From assembly GCA_021373135.1 (NCBI GenBank), contig JAJFTH010000003.1, forward strand, positions 434,001-498,000: a stretch of DNA of 64,000 nucleotides. The letters run 5' to 3'. Below the pieces are notes generated by a model that worked only from the letters and a program-made list of their open reading frames with translations, made no database searches and was not told the DNA's origin. This stretch comes from Bacteroidales bacterium (GTDB lineage: Bacteria; Bacteroidota; Bacteroidia; Bacteroidales; UBA1402). Position numbers and translations under genes: made by a program. Numbering within the stretch: position 1 is the stretch's first letter; the number at the start of each line of letters is the position of its first letter. This document shows positions 17,297 to 27,282 of the stretch, piece by piece.

Positions 17297-18256
17297 TTAT
17301 CTATTACATTCTCTATTCCGCTTTATTTCAATGGATTGCCCAATTATTCTAGTCGCCAAATTCTCAAAATAAAAATCTCCCAATTCTTCCAAGTTAACTT
17401 CCTTATATGGTTTATCAAGGAACCGCGGGAGAGTCGAGATGTCGTCTTCACCTAATATAAAGATATTATCCGGATCATAAAATTTGTATTTCTTAATATC
17501 CTTTGAATCTGTTATTAATTTTATTCGATTTACTAAGGACTCTTGCAGTCTGATGGTAATACAGGCTTGAGCCCCTTGCTCCAAATGAAGTATGGCCCTT
17601 GAATGAGACAAATACTCCAGAACTTTAGTATAGGGTATTAAGGGCTTATAATGGTGGTCCCTTTTTATAGTATATTTAACACCTGAGGCTATATGGAAAT
17701 ATGGGTTAAGGCCAAGATCACGAAGGTTCTTTTCAAGCCCAAGCAGATAATCTAGCCTTCCTTTATCCCTTCCAATGTAAAAAACATCAATATTAGGATT
17801 TTGTTTTACAATATGCCATGATTTGAAGAACGACGTGCTCCCTGTACACATATTCATTCGATACATTGTACAATCTCCAGAATCACCACTCCATTTTATA
17901 CACCATTTATCATCGAACATATTTGCATGATTAAACGGCTTACATAAATTAGCATAGAATAGTACAATAAGTCTATCTGGGTCCTTTTGATATAACCATT
18001 TTAAAAATTCCGGAATAAGCAATTCCTCAAAGACGAAGAAAGTAGAGTACTTATTAATAGTTTTGCTGTTATACCATATATATTTGCATGGCAGATTCAA
18101 TCGGAAATGAAGTTCCCTGAGGATTCTCAAGAACAATAGTTTACCACCTTTATATGGAGATACTATATTAAGTCCATCACTTTTTATGAAAGGATAATAG
18201 AACCCATGTTCTGGCTCTATAAACAGAACGTCTTTTAACAAGTTATTTAAACCCAT
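17297..18256 (-). CDS. Putative glycosyltransferase of polysaccharide loci
   Basis: A 319-aa protein without an obvious DxD or EX7E motif. It has DVFYIGRDKGRLDYLLGLEK, SRAILHLEQGAQACITIRLQ, and LITDSKDIKKYKFYDPDNI. This pattern is known from lipopolysaccharide-biosynthesis proteins with a GT-B-like fold, in which the second motif resembles a nucleotide-sugar donor loop. It overlaps the start of the flippase gene's 3' end by 14 bp. The sugar is unknown. Confidence 0.6.
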   Translation of the reverse strand: MGLNNLLKDVLFIEPEHGFYYPFIKSDGLNIVSPYKGGKLLFLRILRELHFRLNLPCKYIWYNSKTINKYSTFFVFEELLIPEFLKWLYQKDPDRLIVLFYANLCKPFNHANMFDDKWCIKWSGDSGDCTMYRMNMCTGSTSFFKSWHIVKQNPNIDVFYIGRDKGRLDYLLGLEKNLRDLGLNPYFHIASGVKYTIKRDHHYKPLIPYTKVLEYLSHSRAILHLEQGAQACITIRLQESLVNRIKLITDSKDIKKYKFYDPDNIFILGEDDISTLPRFLDKPYKEVNLEELGDFYFENLATRIIGQSIEIKRNRECNR

Positions 18257-19673
18257 TACTACTATTTATTAGGCGAATCCCGGATAAATCTTTACGCTTT
18301 AAAAAAAGATATATTAAATAAACACACAAGTACAATACAGTTGCAATGACCCCATAAAAAAACCAATGACATAGAATAAAACAACAGGTTGCACATACCT
18401 CCAAGATATTATCCTTTCTAACATTTATCTTTATTTGCTTTGCCAGGACATTTTCGGCATAAACACAACATACTATTTGATTCACCAGTATTGAAATTAT
18501 TGCCATCAAAATATTCCCAAATACAACAACAGAAATTGTTGTCGAAACAAGAGATACAACTATTCCCAAAATATTTGCTTTTAATATTGTCCTTTCTTTT
18601 CTATATACTTTCAAGTAAGTAAGCACAAGCATATTCATTTTGGATGAAAATATACATAAGGGGAACAATATAGATAGATATTGAAAACTTTCCGAGTACT
18701 GAGGAAGCCAAGCCTGCAAAACTAGTACAAAAGGGTAATAAAAAAGTAAAAAGCCCATCATTGGAATCATTAGGCAGTTTCGTATTTTTGGATAGAGGCC
18801 CCTTAATCTATCTGGATCCAATGTTCTTAATGAAGGATAAAGAACCAAGGCAACTGCATTAATAAGCACCAAGACCAAATTTGAAACACTTAAAGAAAAG
18901 GAAACAATTCCGAATGTGGCAATGTCCCATTTTTGTTGTATCCCAAATCTTACGATTCCTGTAATTAATAAACTGGCTATATTTGCAGCAAGTAGATTAA
19001 TTCCGATCTTAATATTTTCGAACGCCTCGTATAGACCTTCTTTTATCGGTACGGGCTTGGTAAAAACTATATCATTACATATTACCACCGACACGCATAA
19101 TTCTATTGATTGGCATAACAGTTCACAATAAACAAAATATCTGAAAGACAGGTCTTTTATAAAGAAAGCAATTAATAACAGTAATAGAAAGGCCGACCTC
19201 CCTAATACAACTATAAATGAATATTCTTTTATCCTATTGGTAGCTTGTAGAATATAAACCAAGAAGGTCCGCGGTAAATAAATAAACAAACTGAGTGCTA
19301 TTACGGCAAAGACAATCTTATTATCAACATTTCCAGAACTCTGCAATGCGATTATCAATATTGAACAAGATACAAGCGTTTCAAAAACTGATAACAGCCA
19401 AAACTGGCTGGATTGTACTTTTTTGTCAAGCTTGGCATATTGCTTTCCTCCTTCTCTCAGGTAAATACCATCACATAATCCAAGATGAAAAAATCCGATA
19501 AAACCCGCGTAAAATATATATAGTTGGTAAAATCCATATTGTTCTATATTTCCGCCCAATAATTTAGGAATCAGAAACGTTGCCAGCATAGAAGCTATAA
19601 ACACTACTATGTTTGCAGAAAAAGCATATGTAATTCTACCGAAGAACGAAGAATGAATTATTCTACTAAGCAT
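18243..19673 (-). CDS. wzx: Wzx-like repeat-unit flippase
   Basis: A 476-aa membrane protein with about 12-14 hydrophobic segments and the MOP/polysaccharide-transporter layout: an N-terminal amphipathic start (IIHSSFFGRITYAFSANIVV), IPKLLGGNIEQYGFYQL, and paired central segments. It would turn the lipid-linked repeat across the inner membrane. It is followed by the putative glycosyltransferase and preceded by the polymerase, the usual Wzx/Wzy neighbourhood. Confidence 0.88.
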   Translation of the reverse strand: MLSRIIHSSFFGRITYAFSANIVVFIASMLATFLIPKLLGGNIEQYGFYQLYIFYAGFIGFFHLGLCDGIYLREGGKQYAKLDKKVQSSQFWLLSVFETLVSCSILIIALQSSGNVDNKIVFAVIALSLFIYLPRTFLVYILQATNRIKEYSFIVVLGRSAFLLLLLIAFFIKDLSFRYFVYCELLCQSIELCVSVVICNDIVFTKPVPIKEGLYEAFENIKIGINLLAANIASLLITGIVRFGIQQKWDIATFGIVSFSLSVSNLVLVLINAVALVLYPSLRTLDPDRLRGLYPKIRNCLMIPMMGFLLFYYPFVLVLQAWLPQYSESFQYLSILFPLCIFSSKMNMLVLTYLKVYRKERTILKANILGIVVSLVSTTISVVVFGNILMAIISILVNQIVCCVYAENVLAKQIKINVRKDNILEVCATCCFILCHWFFYGVIATVLYLCVYLIYLFLKRKDLSGIRLINSSNGFK

Positions 19674-19682
19674 ATTATCAGA

Positions 19683-20936
19683 TTAATATCTTGCCCAATA
19701 TAATTTGGTGCCGAAAATAATGGACCCTACAATAAAAATCTGTACCCAACTGGAGAATAATGAGAAATATTGATCCTGAAAAAATTGCATAATTAATGGG
19801 TAAGAGAACATAGCCTGAAAGAAAAGACCTCCTATCCGTCCGTTGTTAGTCGCCTTGAAAAAATAGCCATGAAGTATTGCTATAATAAACTGAACAAACA
19901 AAGAAAATAAGATGCCGAAATCTCTTATATAAAAATCGTAAAAGGTGAACACATTTGTATTGATTATACCATCATCTACAAATTCATTAACGACATCCGG
20001 GGCTAAATGAGTCCCAAAGAATGAATCCCAGATAGCCAGCACAAATCTAAATGTATTACTTCCATGTCTTGTAAACGAATGAGCATCTATAACTTTGTCC
20101 AATGAATAAACGCCGCCAGACAAATAATTAACAAATTCCCTTAAAAAAACTTCCTTTATACTATTACCCTGCTCGTAAGCATAAGCGTATTTACCACGTG
20201 AAACAAAATAGAAAAACAGCAGAAATAAGCATGCTGCAATAAACAGGATGCGTATTATCTGTTTTCTGCTCATATTATGAGTATATAGATAAATCACCAC
20301 TAACGGCAAAAAGAATGTTAGCATACCATTCCTTGTTGGTGATGCAAGAACGCATAAACATGCCATAATAAATAATAATATGACATATTTTCTCACACCA
20401 TCATCTAAATTGCGAGCTCTTGCTTGCCCAGATAGATTTGTTTGTATATTTGCTACCCAATAAATAAGAGTTATTGCCAATGAAAAAGTCTGTATCATTT
20501 TATTGATATAACTCATCGCCATTGGTAAATGCAGGTCGTCACTTGCATTTAAAAGTGCTCCATACAGAGTTGCATTTACAAAGTAATTACCATCTATATA
20601 TAGCTTTATAACGTATATAAACGGAACAAATAACAGAAATACTGTAACCTTTATAGCCTTAGGGTATAGAACTATTTCTGGAAAGTATACGATTTCCTGT
20701 TTTTTTTGTTGTGGAATAGTCCTAAAACCTATCTGAAATAGCAGTGATCCGACAAAAACAAAAAGAACAGTCCTCAAGTGTAAATCTTTTGCTCCTGGAA
20801 TAAATAAAATGCCAGCTACAGCAAAAATCCATAAAATATTATGTAGGACTGCTGGGCACAATACATTGCGATAACGCTTCAAAGAATAATATTCAATGAA
20901 GATTAACAAGAATAAAAAAATAATAGTATTTGTCAT
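19683..20936 (-). CDS. wzy: Wzy-like O-antigen/capsule polymerase
   Basis: A 417-aa polytopic membrane protein starting at 20936 (MTNTIIFLFLLIFIEYYSL). This start overlaps the GT2 stop as ATGA, and the eight extra upstream codons are rejected. There are about 11-12 membrane segments and a large external loop near residues 230-320 (SRGKYAYAYEQGN). Residues DDGIINTNVFTFYDFYIRDFG fit an EpsG/OTCase-type polymerase. It would link repeat units in the periplasm. Confidence 0.82.
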   Translation of the reverse strand: MTNTIIFLFLLIFIEYYSLKRYRNVLCPAVLHNILWIFAVAGILFIPGAKDLHLRTVLFVFVGSLLFQIGFRTIPQQKKQEIVYFPEIVLYPKAIKVTVFLLFVPFIYVIKLYIDGNYFVNATLYGALLNASDDLHLPMAMSYINKMIQTFSLAITLIYWVANIQTNLSGQARARNLDDGVRKYVILLFIMACLCVLASPTRNGMLTFFLPLVVIYLYTHNMSRKQIIRILFIAACLFLLFFYFVSRGKYAYAYEQGNSIKEVFLREFVNYLSGGVYSLDKVIDAHSFTRHGSNTFRFVLAIWDSFFGTHLAPDVVNEFVDDGIINTNVFTFYDFYIRDFGILFSLFVQFIIAILHGYFFKATNNGRIGGLFFQAMFSYPLIMQFFQDQYFSLFSSWVQIFIVGSIIFGTKLYWARY

Positions 20937-21907
20937 CTCAGCACCTTCTGTATATTCCAACGAATATATCCAAGCTTTCTGTTAATATTATGCTTATATG
21001 CCCAATCGCCTATAAACATAGAAAAACCTGAATAAAAAGAACTATATGGAAGCATTGAAATAAAAAGTCTCTTTGTCTGGGATAGATACTTATGTCTTGC
21101 CTCTAAAGCTTCTAAGATGCCTGTCAAGAAGACCTTTTGATTTTCATTACAAATAGGCAATTTTGTTACTCTCTTTGCCCACTCAATTTGAACCTCAATA
21201 TCTATAAGACGTTTCTGTAAAGTTGCACTACCAAATGAAAAATTTCCTGATATTCCACTGGAATTTGATGTATGAATCCTATATTTTATAACCGGGGTAT
21301 CTAGTTTCCATAAAGAATCGAATAGGACAGCTATTCTTCCGCACTGCGAATCATGCCCTCCCTCAGGATAATTGATAGACAAGTATAAATCAGCAACTTT
21401 ACGACTAACGCACATACAACAACCAAGAGTCTTAATATCATAAAAGCTCTTATTCAGTTTCACCTTTGTTAACTTATTAGAGAAATCCCTTTTTTCTTCA
21501 CGTTTAGAATTTCTTGCTCCTGTTTCATTGATAATAGTCCTCCCCCCGACCAAACAACCCAGATTGTATCTGACCATTAGAGAAGACAATTTCTCAATTT
21601 TATTGAGTTCCCAAATATCATCTTGGTCTGAAAAGAAAATAATATCACCTTTTGCAAGTCCGATCGCTTTATAGAAATTCTTCTGCCAACCTAAATTATA
21701 TTCATTGATTTGGAGGATCCAGTTTGATAAATTATGTTCGATAATGAAACTATTTATTATTTGTATAGTATCATCTGACGAACGGTCATCACAAATAATA
21801 ACCTCATCGGGCTTTCTTGTTTGAAGATATATGGAATCAAGTTGCTCTAATATATAATGACAACCATTATATGTAGTCATTGCAACTGATATTTTTTTAT
21901 TATCCAT
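20933..21907 (-). CDS. Glycosyltransferase family 2
   Basis: A 325-aa GT-A enzyme: ISVAMTTYNGCHYILEQLDS, CDDRSSDDT and the metal motif in FFSDQDDIW. The start is set at 21907 (MDNKK), because the two codons before it lie inside the duplicated target and the tip of the IS element. Before the insertion the ATG overlapped the stop of the small upstream gene as TAATG. The IS leaves this coding sequence whole but separates it from its former upstream promoter. Confidence 0.88.
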   Translation of the reverse strand: MDNKKISVAMTTYNGCHYILEQLDSIYLQTRKPDEVIICDDRSSDDTIQIINSFIIEHNLSNWILQINEYNLGWQKNFYKAIGLAKGDIIFFSDQDDIWELNKIEKLSSLMVRYNLGCLVGGRTIINETGARNSKREEKRDFSNKLTKVKLNKSFYDIKTLGCCMCVSRKVADLYLSINYPEGGHDSQCGRIAVLFDSLWKLDTPVIKYRIHTSNSSGISGNFSFGSATLQKRLIDIEVQIEWAKRVTKLPICNENQKVFLTGILEALEARHKYLSQTKRLFISMLPYSSFYSGFSMFIGDWAYKHNINRKLGYIRWNIQKVLR

Positions 21908-21910
21908 TAT
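21902..21910. repeat. 9-bp target-site duplication of the IS element (left copy)
   Basis: ATCCATTAT is found here and again at 23231-23239, exactly outside the IS terminal repeats. Confidence 0.85.
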
Positions 21911-23230
21911 CATTAGTGTCCACTAAAAGATTGCAAAAGCTCTTTGAAATTATTGAAAGTTAGATAGTTGCAGCGTTTTCAAGGGTGCGACGATTTCAAT
22001 TTATCTTTGTATTGATATTCAATACTATATGCATAAAGAGAAGCTCGTTTTTGCCCAATTAGTCGAGTTCCTAAATGCCGATAAGTTCAGGCACATTGTA
22101 GATAAGCACCAAGGAAACCGCTATATCAAGTCTTTTACCTGCTGGAATCAGTTGCTCGTGCTCATGTTCGGACAACTCTGCAATAGAAAAAGTCTGAGAG
22201 ATTTGGCAATGGCTATTGGTGCACACAGGGGTAAAGGCTATCATCTCGGATTTGGTAGTGATGTCAAACTCAGCAATCTCTCTAAGGCAAATACCAATAG
22301 GGACTATCGGATATTTGAGGAGTTTGCTTACTACATGGTAGGCAAAGCCCAATCAAAACGCATGGGCAACATCTTCAAAATTGGAGGCAAAGTCTATGCC
22401 TTTGATTCTACCACCATCGACCTGTGTCTGAACATTTATCAATGGGCTCGGTTCAGAAAGGCCAAAGGCGGGGTCAAAATCCATACCCTGTTTGATTTGG
22501 AAACTCAGATTCCGACGTTTTTCCATATCACACCCGCAGCGGTAAACGATGTAAATGCGTTGGATGTAATTCCCTATGAACCTGGTTCTTTCTATGTGTT
22601 TGACCACGGTTACAATGATTTCAAACGATTATTTAGAATCAATGAAATAAAGTCCTTATTTGTTGTGAGAGCCAAGAACAATCTGCAGTACAAGGCTGTC
22701 AGATGGAAAAGGAAGATGCCGAAAAACGTTCTCTCAGACTCCGTGGTGATATTCACGGGATACATGAGCGAAAAGCATTATCCGAAGCCCTTACGGAGAA
22801 TCGTCTTCCATGACGAAGATCAAGACCGGAAGTTCACCTTTCTGACCAACGCTTTTAGCCTTGATGCTTTGCAGGTTGCACTTCTATACAAAAACAGATG
22901 GCAGATTTGAGTTGTTTTTCAAATGGATGAAGCAGCATCTCAATATCCAAAAGTTTTGGGGCGTAACTGAAAATGCTGTCAGAATCCAAATTTACTCAGC
23001 GATTACGGCCTACTGTCTTGTGGCGATTGTACACCATGACTTGAAACTGGAATGCTCCATCTATGAGATGCTTCAAATCCTCAGCATGTCACTGACGGAC
23101 AAGGCCAACATAAAAGACTTGCTCAACAAATCTAACTTCAACAATGTCAATGAACGATGCGGTTCTAGTGAACCAAGTTTGTTTGTTTTTTAATATTTAT
23201 ACAGCGCCTATTTTTTAGTGGACACTAGTG
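21911..23230 (+). mobile_element. IS4-like insertion sequence, 1320 bp
   Basis: The ends are 18-bp inverted repeats: the left end is CATTAGTGTCCACTAAAA and the right end, reversed, is CACTAGTGTCCACTAAAA (one mismatch). Both are flanked by 9-bp direct repeats ATCCATTAT. It carries one transposase gene in two frames. Intact duplications and a near-intact gene point to a fairly recent insertion. Confidence 0.92.
22029..23193 (+). pseudogene. IS4-family transposase, frameshifted at the catalytic Glu
   Basis: The DDE parts are visible: AFDSTTIDLCL (first Asp), VFDHGYNDF (second Asp) and, after the break, ELFFKWMKQHL (Glu and Lys of the Y(2)R(3)E(6)K signature). The codons NRWQI run into TGA at 22908-22910 because a T is added in ATTT (22904-22907). 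With three bases ATT the frame continues as WQIELFFKW. The element therefore cannot make full-length transposase unless the ribosome shifts frame at this T run. Confidence 0.9.
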
Positions 23231-23235
23231 ATCCA

Positions 23236-23424
23236 TTATTTCAAATTCTTAATATATTCATTGAACCATCCGACTCTTTTGGTTAGGTAATCCTTAGAAC
23301 ACGCCACCAAGACACAGACAGATAGAGTCAATAGGCACAATCTAGTCCAGAGACTCTTCTCCAATACTTTCTGTATTGTCATATCATTTTGCATTGTACA
23401 TCTCCTCGTAAGAACCATTTTCAT
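23236..23424 (-). CDS. Small protein of unknown function (possible remnant)
   Basis: A 62-aa reading frame with one hydrophobic segment and a lipobox-like stretch (LTLSVCVLVACSKDYLT). Its ATG overlaps the stop of the metallo-hydrolase gene (ATGA), and its TAA overlapped the start of the GT2 gene before the IS insertion. The coupling favours translation. However, the first 13 codons occupy bases that encode the C-terminus of the metallo-hydrolase in another frame, so the true start may be the Met at residue 15. I do not recognise the family. It could be a small lipoprotein or leftover 3' end. Confidence 0.35.
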   Translation of the reverse strand: MKMVLTRRCTMQNDMTIQKVLEKSLWTRLCLLTLSVCVLVACSKDYLTKRVGWFNEYIKNLK

Positions 23425-24014
23425 ATTGTACTATGTCCTGGACAAATTATAGTTCCTTCTGTAAATTGGCAAATTCTTTGTTCAGACACTTTCGCATTTT
23501 GTTTATTACTTCTTGGAAATGAAGTAATCGTCTTTGTTCCTGGAATAAAACTATCCCCTGTAAAGAGGTATTTTTCGATTTGATATGTCAAACAACTTTC
23601 ATCGTGACCAGGAGTATAGATAGTTGATAGATGAGAGTTGATAGATGAAAGTTCAAGTGTACCCACTCCTATTACTTCTACATTTTCTTGTTTTGTGAAA
23701 ATAAAATCGTCTACATCTTCGTGATATCTGGACATATTAAGTTTTGGACTTTGAAGGCCATCTTTACCTGCTTCGTTAGTATATACTTTAACTTCAGGAT
23801 ATTTCTTTGTCATTCTGTTCAGACCATAGATATGATCGAAGTGAGAATGAGTCAGGAATACACCTTTCAGTTTCAGTCCATTTTCTTTTAGATAATCTGA
23901 TATTGGTTTTATATCTCCACAATCAATCAAATACGCTTCTTTTCCATCATCCTCATGAATAATATATGTCATAGAATTGAAGATGGTATTTACGATTGAA
24001 TGTATGTGAAGCAT
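23421..24014 (-). CDS. MBL-fold metallo-hydrolase with a C-terminal frameshift
   Basis: A 197-aa protein with the full metal set: THSHFDH (HxHxDH), TPGHDESC, FTGDSFIPG and CPGH. It ends abruptly at STI. In another frame the DNA continues as YENGSYEEMYNAK followed by a stop at 23384, which is the tail expected after PGH in this family. One base has therefore been gained, or two lost, near 23424. The metal site is intact and the enzyme may still work. It resembles glyoxalase II-like hydrolases; in this locus it could remove acyl thioesters, but this is a guess. Confidence 0.7.
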   Translation of the reverse strand: MLHIHSIVNTIFNSMTYIIHEDDGKEAYLIDCGDIKPISDYLKENGLKLKGVFLTHSHFDHIYGLNRMTKKYPEVKVYTNEAGKDGLQSPKLNMSRYHEDVDDFIFTKQENVEVIGVGTLELSSINSHLSTIYTPGHDESCLTYQIEKYLFTGDSFIPGTKTITSFPRSNKQNAKVSEQRICQFTEGTIICPGHSTI

Positions 24015-24031
24015 TACTCCATCGATTTCTA

Positions 24032-24308
24032 TATCAAATCACCTCGCTCCATTCCGGGTTTGCGGGTAATACCTGAGGTGATGGCTACTACATCCGACTC
24101 AGTAGTGGACTCATTCATTGGTGACACTTTTAACGATGGTGTCGAATCGTTTCAGAGAAGCAAACGGCCGCAAGTCCAGTGACTTTCCTCCTGCCAAACC
24201 TAGTTTGACATCAAGGATAACAATCTCATTTACAAAATCTCTTTCGGAAAAACAGGTGGTACAAGATGAACCAACCTCTCCAGCACCGATAATGTTTACT
24301 TTACTCAT
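24032..24308 (-). pseudogene. Malate dehydrogenase 5' fragment
   Basis: From ATG 24308 the frame gives MSKVNIIGAGEVGSSC and IVILDVKLGLAGGKSLDL, the N-terminus of bacterial malate dehydrogenase. It stops at TNE. Shifted by one base it goes on as SDVVAITSGITRKPGM and ends at GDLI next to the metallo-hydrolase start. Only about 90 of roughly 310 codons remain, with one frameshift. A stray housekeeping fragment inside a capsule operon points to illegitimate recombination. Confidence 0.8.
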
Positions 24309-24332
24309 AGTTTAGATTTAGATTATTTAATT

Positions 24333-24801
24333 TAATGACCCGAGCAAATATTATTTCTACTGCGAATTTGAGGATTTTATTCACCGACTCCTTTGCTTTC
24401 GATTTATTAGCATTCGGCAATATGGTGATAACTGCTTTCCCTGAAATAAAAGCGTCACCAGTAAATAGGTAGTCACATATAGAATACGTAAAGATCCGGG
24501 ATTGTGCTCTGGGGTTTCATATACCTTGACATATTGAGTTTGTCATCTGCCAATGTCTTCATGCCAAAGTCATTTGTGTACAACAAACAGTCTGGAAATC
24601 TCTCAAATAATTCTGGCAACCCATAGATATGATCGAGGTGTGCGTGTGTCAGCAACACGCCCTTAATCACCTTTTTTCTATCTTATCCCTATCGAAATCA
24701 CCACAATCCACCAGTCATACCTTTGAAGAGCTATCTTCAGACAAAATGTATGTCCGTGGACTGAAGATATGATTTACAACATAGCCAACTTGCTGCATCA
24801 T
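24333..24801 (-). pseudogene. Second MBL-fold metallo-hydrolase, decayed
   Basis: It starts after a good ribosome-binding site (GGAGG, 24803-24807) directly behind the LuxE-LuxC gene, with MMQQVGYVVNHIFS. A TGA replaces an expected Trp codon before LVDCGDF. A frameshift precedes GVLLTHAHLDHIYGL, a deletion follows LNMSRY, and the last recognisable part is YLFTGDAFISG. It is homologous to the neighbouring hydrolase at 23421-24014. At least three lesions make it nonfunctional. Confidence 0.82.
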
Positions 24802-24810
24802 ACCTCCAAT

Positions 24811-27282
24811 CTAGCACAAAGGTCCCAACAATGTATTCCACTTAACCAATCTATCAACCAGCACTATTCCATCCCAAGGCATTTCAAAGTTCAGCATTCT
24901 CCCAATCTGAGGGAATCTTGCAGCGCCCTTCTTAATAGCCTTCTCTGCATAAGCAGTAGCTTGTTCTTTTGTAGCCTCAATACCAATAGTCTGAATATCC
25001 TCAGTAATGAACGGAAGTGAAGCATCAATTGAATCTACAGCGTGAACAAACAGAACACGAGAGTAAACTGGTTTATGCAGTTCTTCTTTCTCATCATAAA
25101 GAATAGAGGACGACATAGAATCACTTCCGTATGTCTTTCCGCAGAAGTCATATACTCCACGAATGGAGTGAATTGCAGACACCTGCTCTGGTGACATAGT
25201 AGGTTTCGGTATCTGAAGTTCAGTCTTCTTCATAGACTCACAAAGCACCTCACAGAATTGCTCAGGAGATACAGCTCCACCTTTCTCGATATAGAGATTA
25301 TGAGGTGAAGCACATCCAGTCTGATCAAAGATTGACACATCAACAGAAAGTCTACGAGCCAGCTTCTTTGCAGCTTGCTCATCAGAAAGCATTTCCTTAG
25401 TCACAACAGCAAAGGAGAGCTTAGGGCCAAAGATTACCGTCTCGCTATTGAACATTGAAGGATATCCGGCAACAGTCTCAACAGCTTCACGGCCACCCCA
25501 AGCTATGCGAATATCAGCATTCTTAGACATGAACTCACCGTGTTTTACTGCATTACGAGAGAAGTAAACCACAGATATAGTCTTCAACAGATCTGAGCCT
25601 TGGATTGTATAACCTGAACTCGTAGTATATGACAGTCCATCAAAAGCGCTGAGCAAAGTGGCAAATACACCATTATCTTTAGCAGAGACTTTCAAAAGAT
25701 TCACATTCTTGGTCATAATGCACTGCACCAAGGCGAAGAGTCCAAGTATCTGAACATTACCTGACATCCAGTGACAAGCAAGGCCTCTTGGGCTGGCTTT
25801 CAAGAAATGCTTTTCAGATCCATTGTATGTTTGGAAAGAATCAGCGTATGCAAGATTTCCTCTCAATCCGAACTCTGCTATCTCTCTCAGATGTGCAGCA
25901 GAGCACCAACTGGAGAGGAACAGAAGTCCTTTATCTTTCAAGAAGGCATATTTCGGTTCAGAAATCCACTTCTTTGAGGCTTCACCGATGATACCGATCA
26001 ATGCCTCAATAGGTTGTACCCTCAGCCAAGAAAGTTGATTTATAAGCGAAGCAACAATAGATTTGAATGTCTCTTCTGGAGAAATTCCTTCTGCAAGTTC
26101 ACATTTGAAGAATTGAATTTCAAGATTATTATCCTCAACACCACCTGAACTGCTCTTCTGGAAAGTGAGTTTATTGGATAAAATATCACCACATCCCCTA
26201 ACTTCGGCTTTCTTTAGCCGACCGGAAATCTTGAATCTTGTCCCAAGTCTTCCGTATGGACAAGGTTCATCATAGATTATACCAAGGTCATCTGTCAAAA
26301 CTGCATTCCCGGGGTAAGAATGAGGAATAGGAGTGATGAATTCCATCTTACCTTCTTTACCGGCAGGTTGTATCTCATTTGTTACAATATCTCTTGTCAA
26401 GACCTTGACGTATGATGAAGCATGTTTACAACCACAAGGACAGTCTGGATAGTTCAGCCCCATCTGCTCTGTAAACCCATAGATGTCTATCACATCAACA
26501 GGCTCAAGTCCAAAACATGCTGAAAGCTGCCGATTGAAGAGAGACTTATCAATCTTTTCACTTTCAAGTTTCTTCCAACCACCAATATGGATAATCTTTG
26601 AGCCCTTAGGTAGCTGTATGGTGATACCCTTTGCCTGAATGGATTTAAGTACATTAGAATACATAATGTATGTAAAACCAAATACAACAACCGGCTGGTC
26701 AGCTGATATCTGAGCCACATACTCCTGAATAGCATCCACATCAAAATATGAAACGCCATCCTTTACTTTAAGAAAATAACCAGCCTTGGATGCAAAGCTC
26801 AGATATCCTGTTATGGCGGCAAACCGAGCTCCAAGAAGACTAATAGACTCAGACTTCGGGTCAATATCCATCACCAAGAAAGGCTTACGTTCCTTCCCGA
26901 TAAACTCCTGCATCACCTTCACCATCGCCTTTGCCTGACGTTTGGATGTGATTTTGTCTAAAACGATAGTACTTGGCGTACCTGATGTGGCAGAGGATTG
27001 CAAACGAAGTTTGATGTCTTCCTTTGGCACAGAACTCAAACCGAATCCCAATTCTTTGAATACACTTACAGCCACAGGAGGAATATTATTTACTGACTTA
27101 AGTTCGGCATACGGATTGAATCCCTTCCTGTCACAGAACTGATGATACATTTCATTATGCTCATATTGAAAGATCAGTTCGTCCTGAAGAGATTTCATGT
27201 ACAGAGCCTCAATAGCAGGATCTGCCGAATATACTGGTTCAGCAAAAAGCTGGTCTATATTGGTAATTACTTCTTTGTTCAT
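24811..27282 (-). CDS. LuxE-LuxC fusion: acyl-protein synthetase/acyl-CoA reductase (RfbN-like)
   Basis: An 823-aa two-domain enzyme. Residues about 1-370 are LuxE-like acyl-protein synthetase (IPPVAVSVFKELGFG; the SSATSGTPSTIVLD adenylation loop; IYGFTEQMGLNYPDCPCGC). Residues about 400-823 are LuxC-like acyl reductase, with the catalytic Cys657 in DQTGCASPHN and upstream SGNVQILGLFALVQ. Together they activate an acid and reduce it to an aldehyde with NADPH. The same fusion is known as RfbN of Vibrio cholerae O1, placed in synthesis of the 3-deoxy-tetronate group on perosamine. The gene overlaps the acyl-AMP ligase gene by 4 bp. Confidence 0.9.
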   Translation of the reverse strand: MNKEVITNIDQLFAEPVYSADPAIEALYMKSLQDELIFQYEHNEMYHQFCDRKGFNPYAELKSVNNIPPVAVSVFKELGFGLSSVPKEDIKLRLQSSATSGTPSTIVLDKITSKRQAKAMVKVMQEFIGKERKPFLVMDIDPKSESISLLGARFAAITGYLSFASKAGYFLKVKDGVSYFDVDAIQEYVAQISADQPVVVFGFTYIMYSNVLKSIQAKGITIQLPKGSKIIHIGGWKKLESEKIDKSLFNRQLSACFGLEPVDVIDIYGFTEQMGLNYPDCPCGCKHASSYVKVLTRDIVTNEIQPAGKEGKMEFITPIPHSYPGNAVLTDDLGIIYDEPCPYGRLGTRFKISGRLKKAEVRGCGDILSNKLTFQKSSSGGVEDNNLEIQFFKCELAEGISPEETFKSIVASLINQLSWLRVQPIEALIGIIGEASKKWISEPKYAFLKDKGLLFLSSWCSAAHLREIAEFGLRGNLAYADSFQTYNGSEKHFLKASPRGLACHWMSGNVQILGLFALVQCIMTKNVNLLKVSAKDNGVFATLLSAFDGLSYTTSSGYTIQGSDLLKTISVVYFSRNAVKHGEFMSKNADIRIAWGGREAVETVAGYPSMFNSETVIFGPKLSFAVVTKEMLSDEQAAKKLARRLSVDVSIFDQTGCASPHNLYIEKGGAVSPEQFCEVLCESMKKTELQIPKPTMSPEQVSAIHSIRGVYDFCGKTYGSDSMSSSILYDEKEELHKPVYSRVLFVHAVDSIDASLPFITEDIQTIGIEATKEQATAYAEKAIKKGAARFPQIGRMLNFEMPWDGIVLVDRLVKWNTLLGPLC

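Noticed and set aside
24118..24315. A 65-aa plus-strand frame opposite the malate dehydrogenase fragment
   Set aside because: It is the complement of the mdh N-terminus and has no features of its own.
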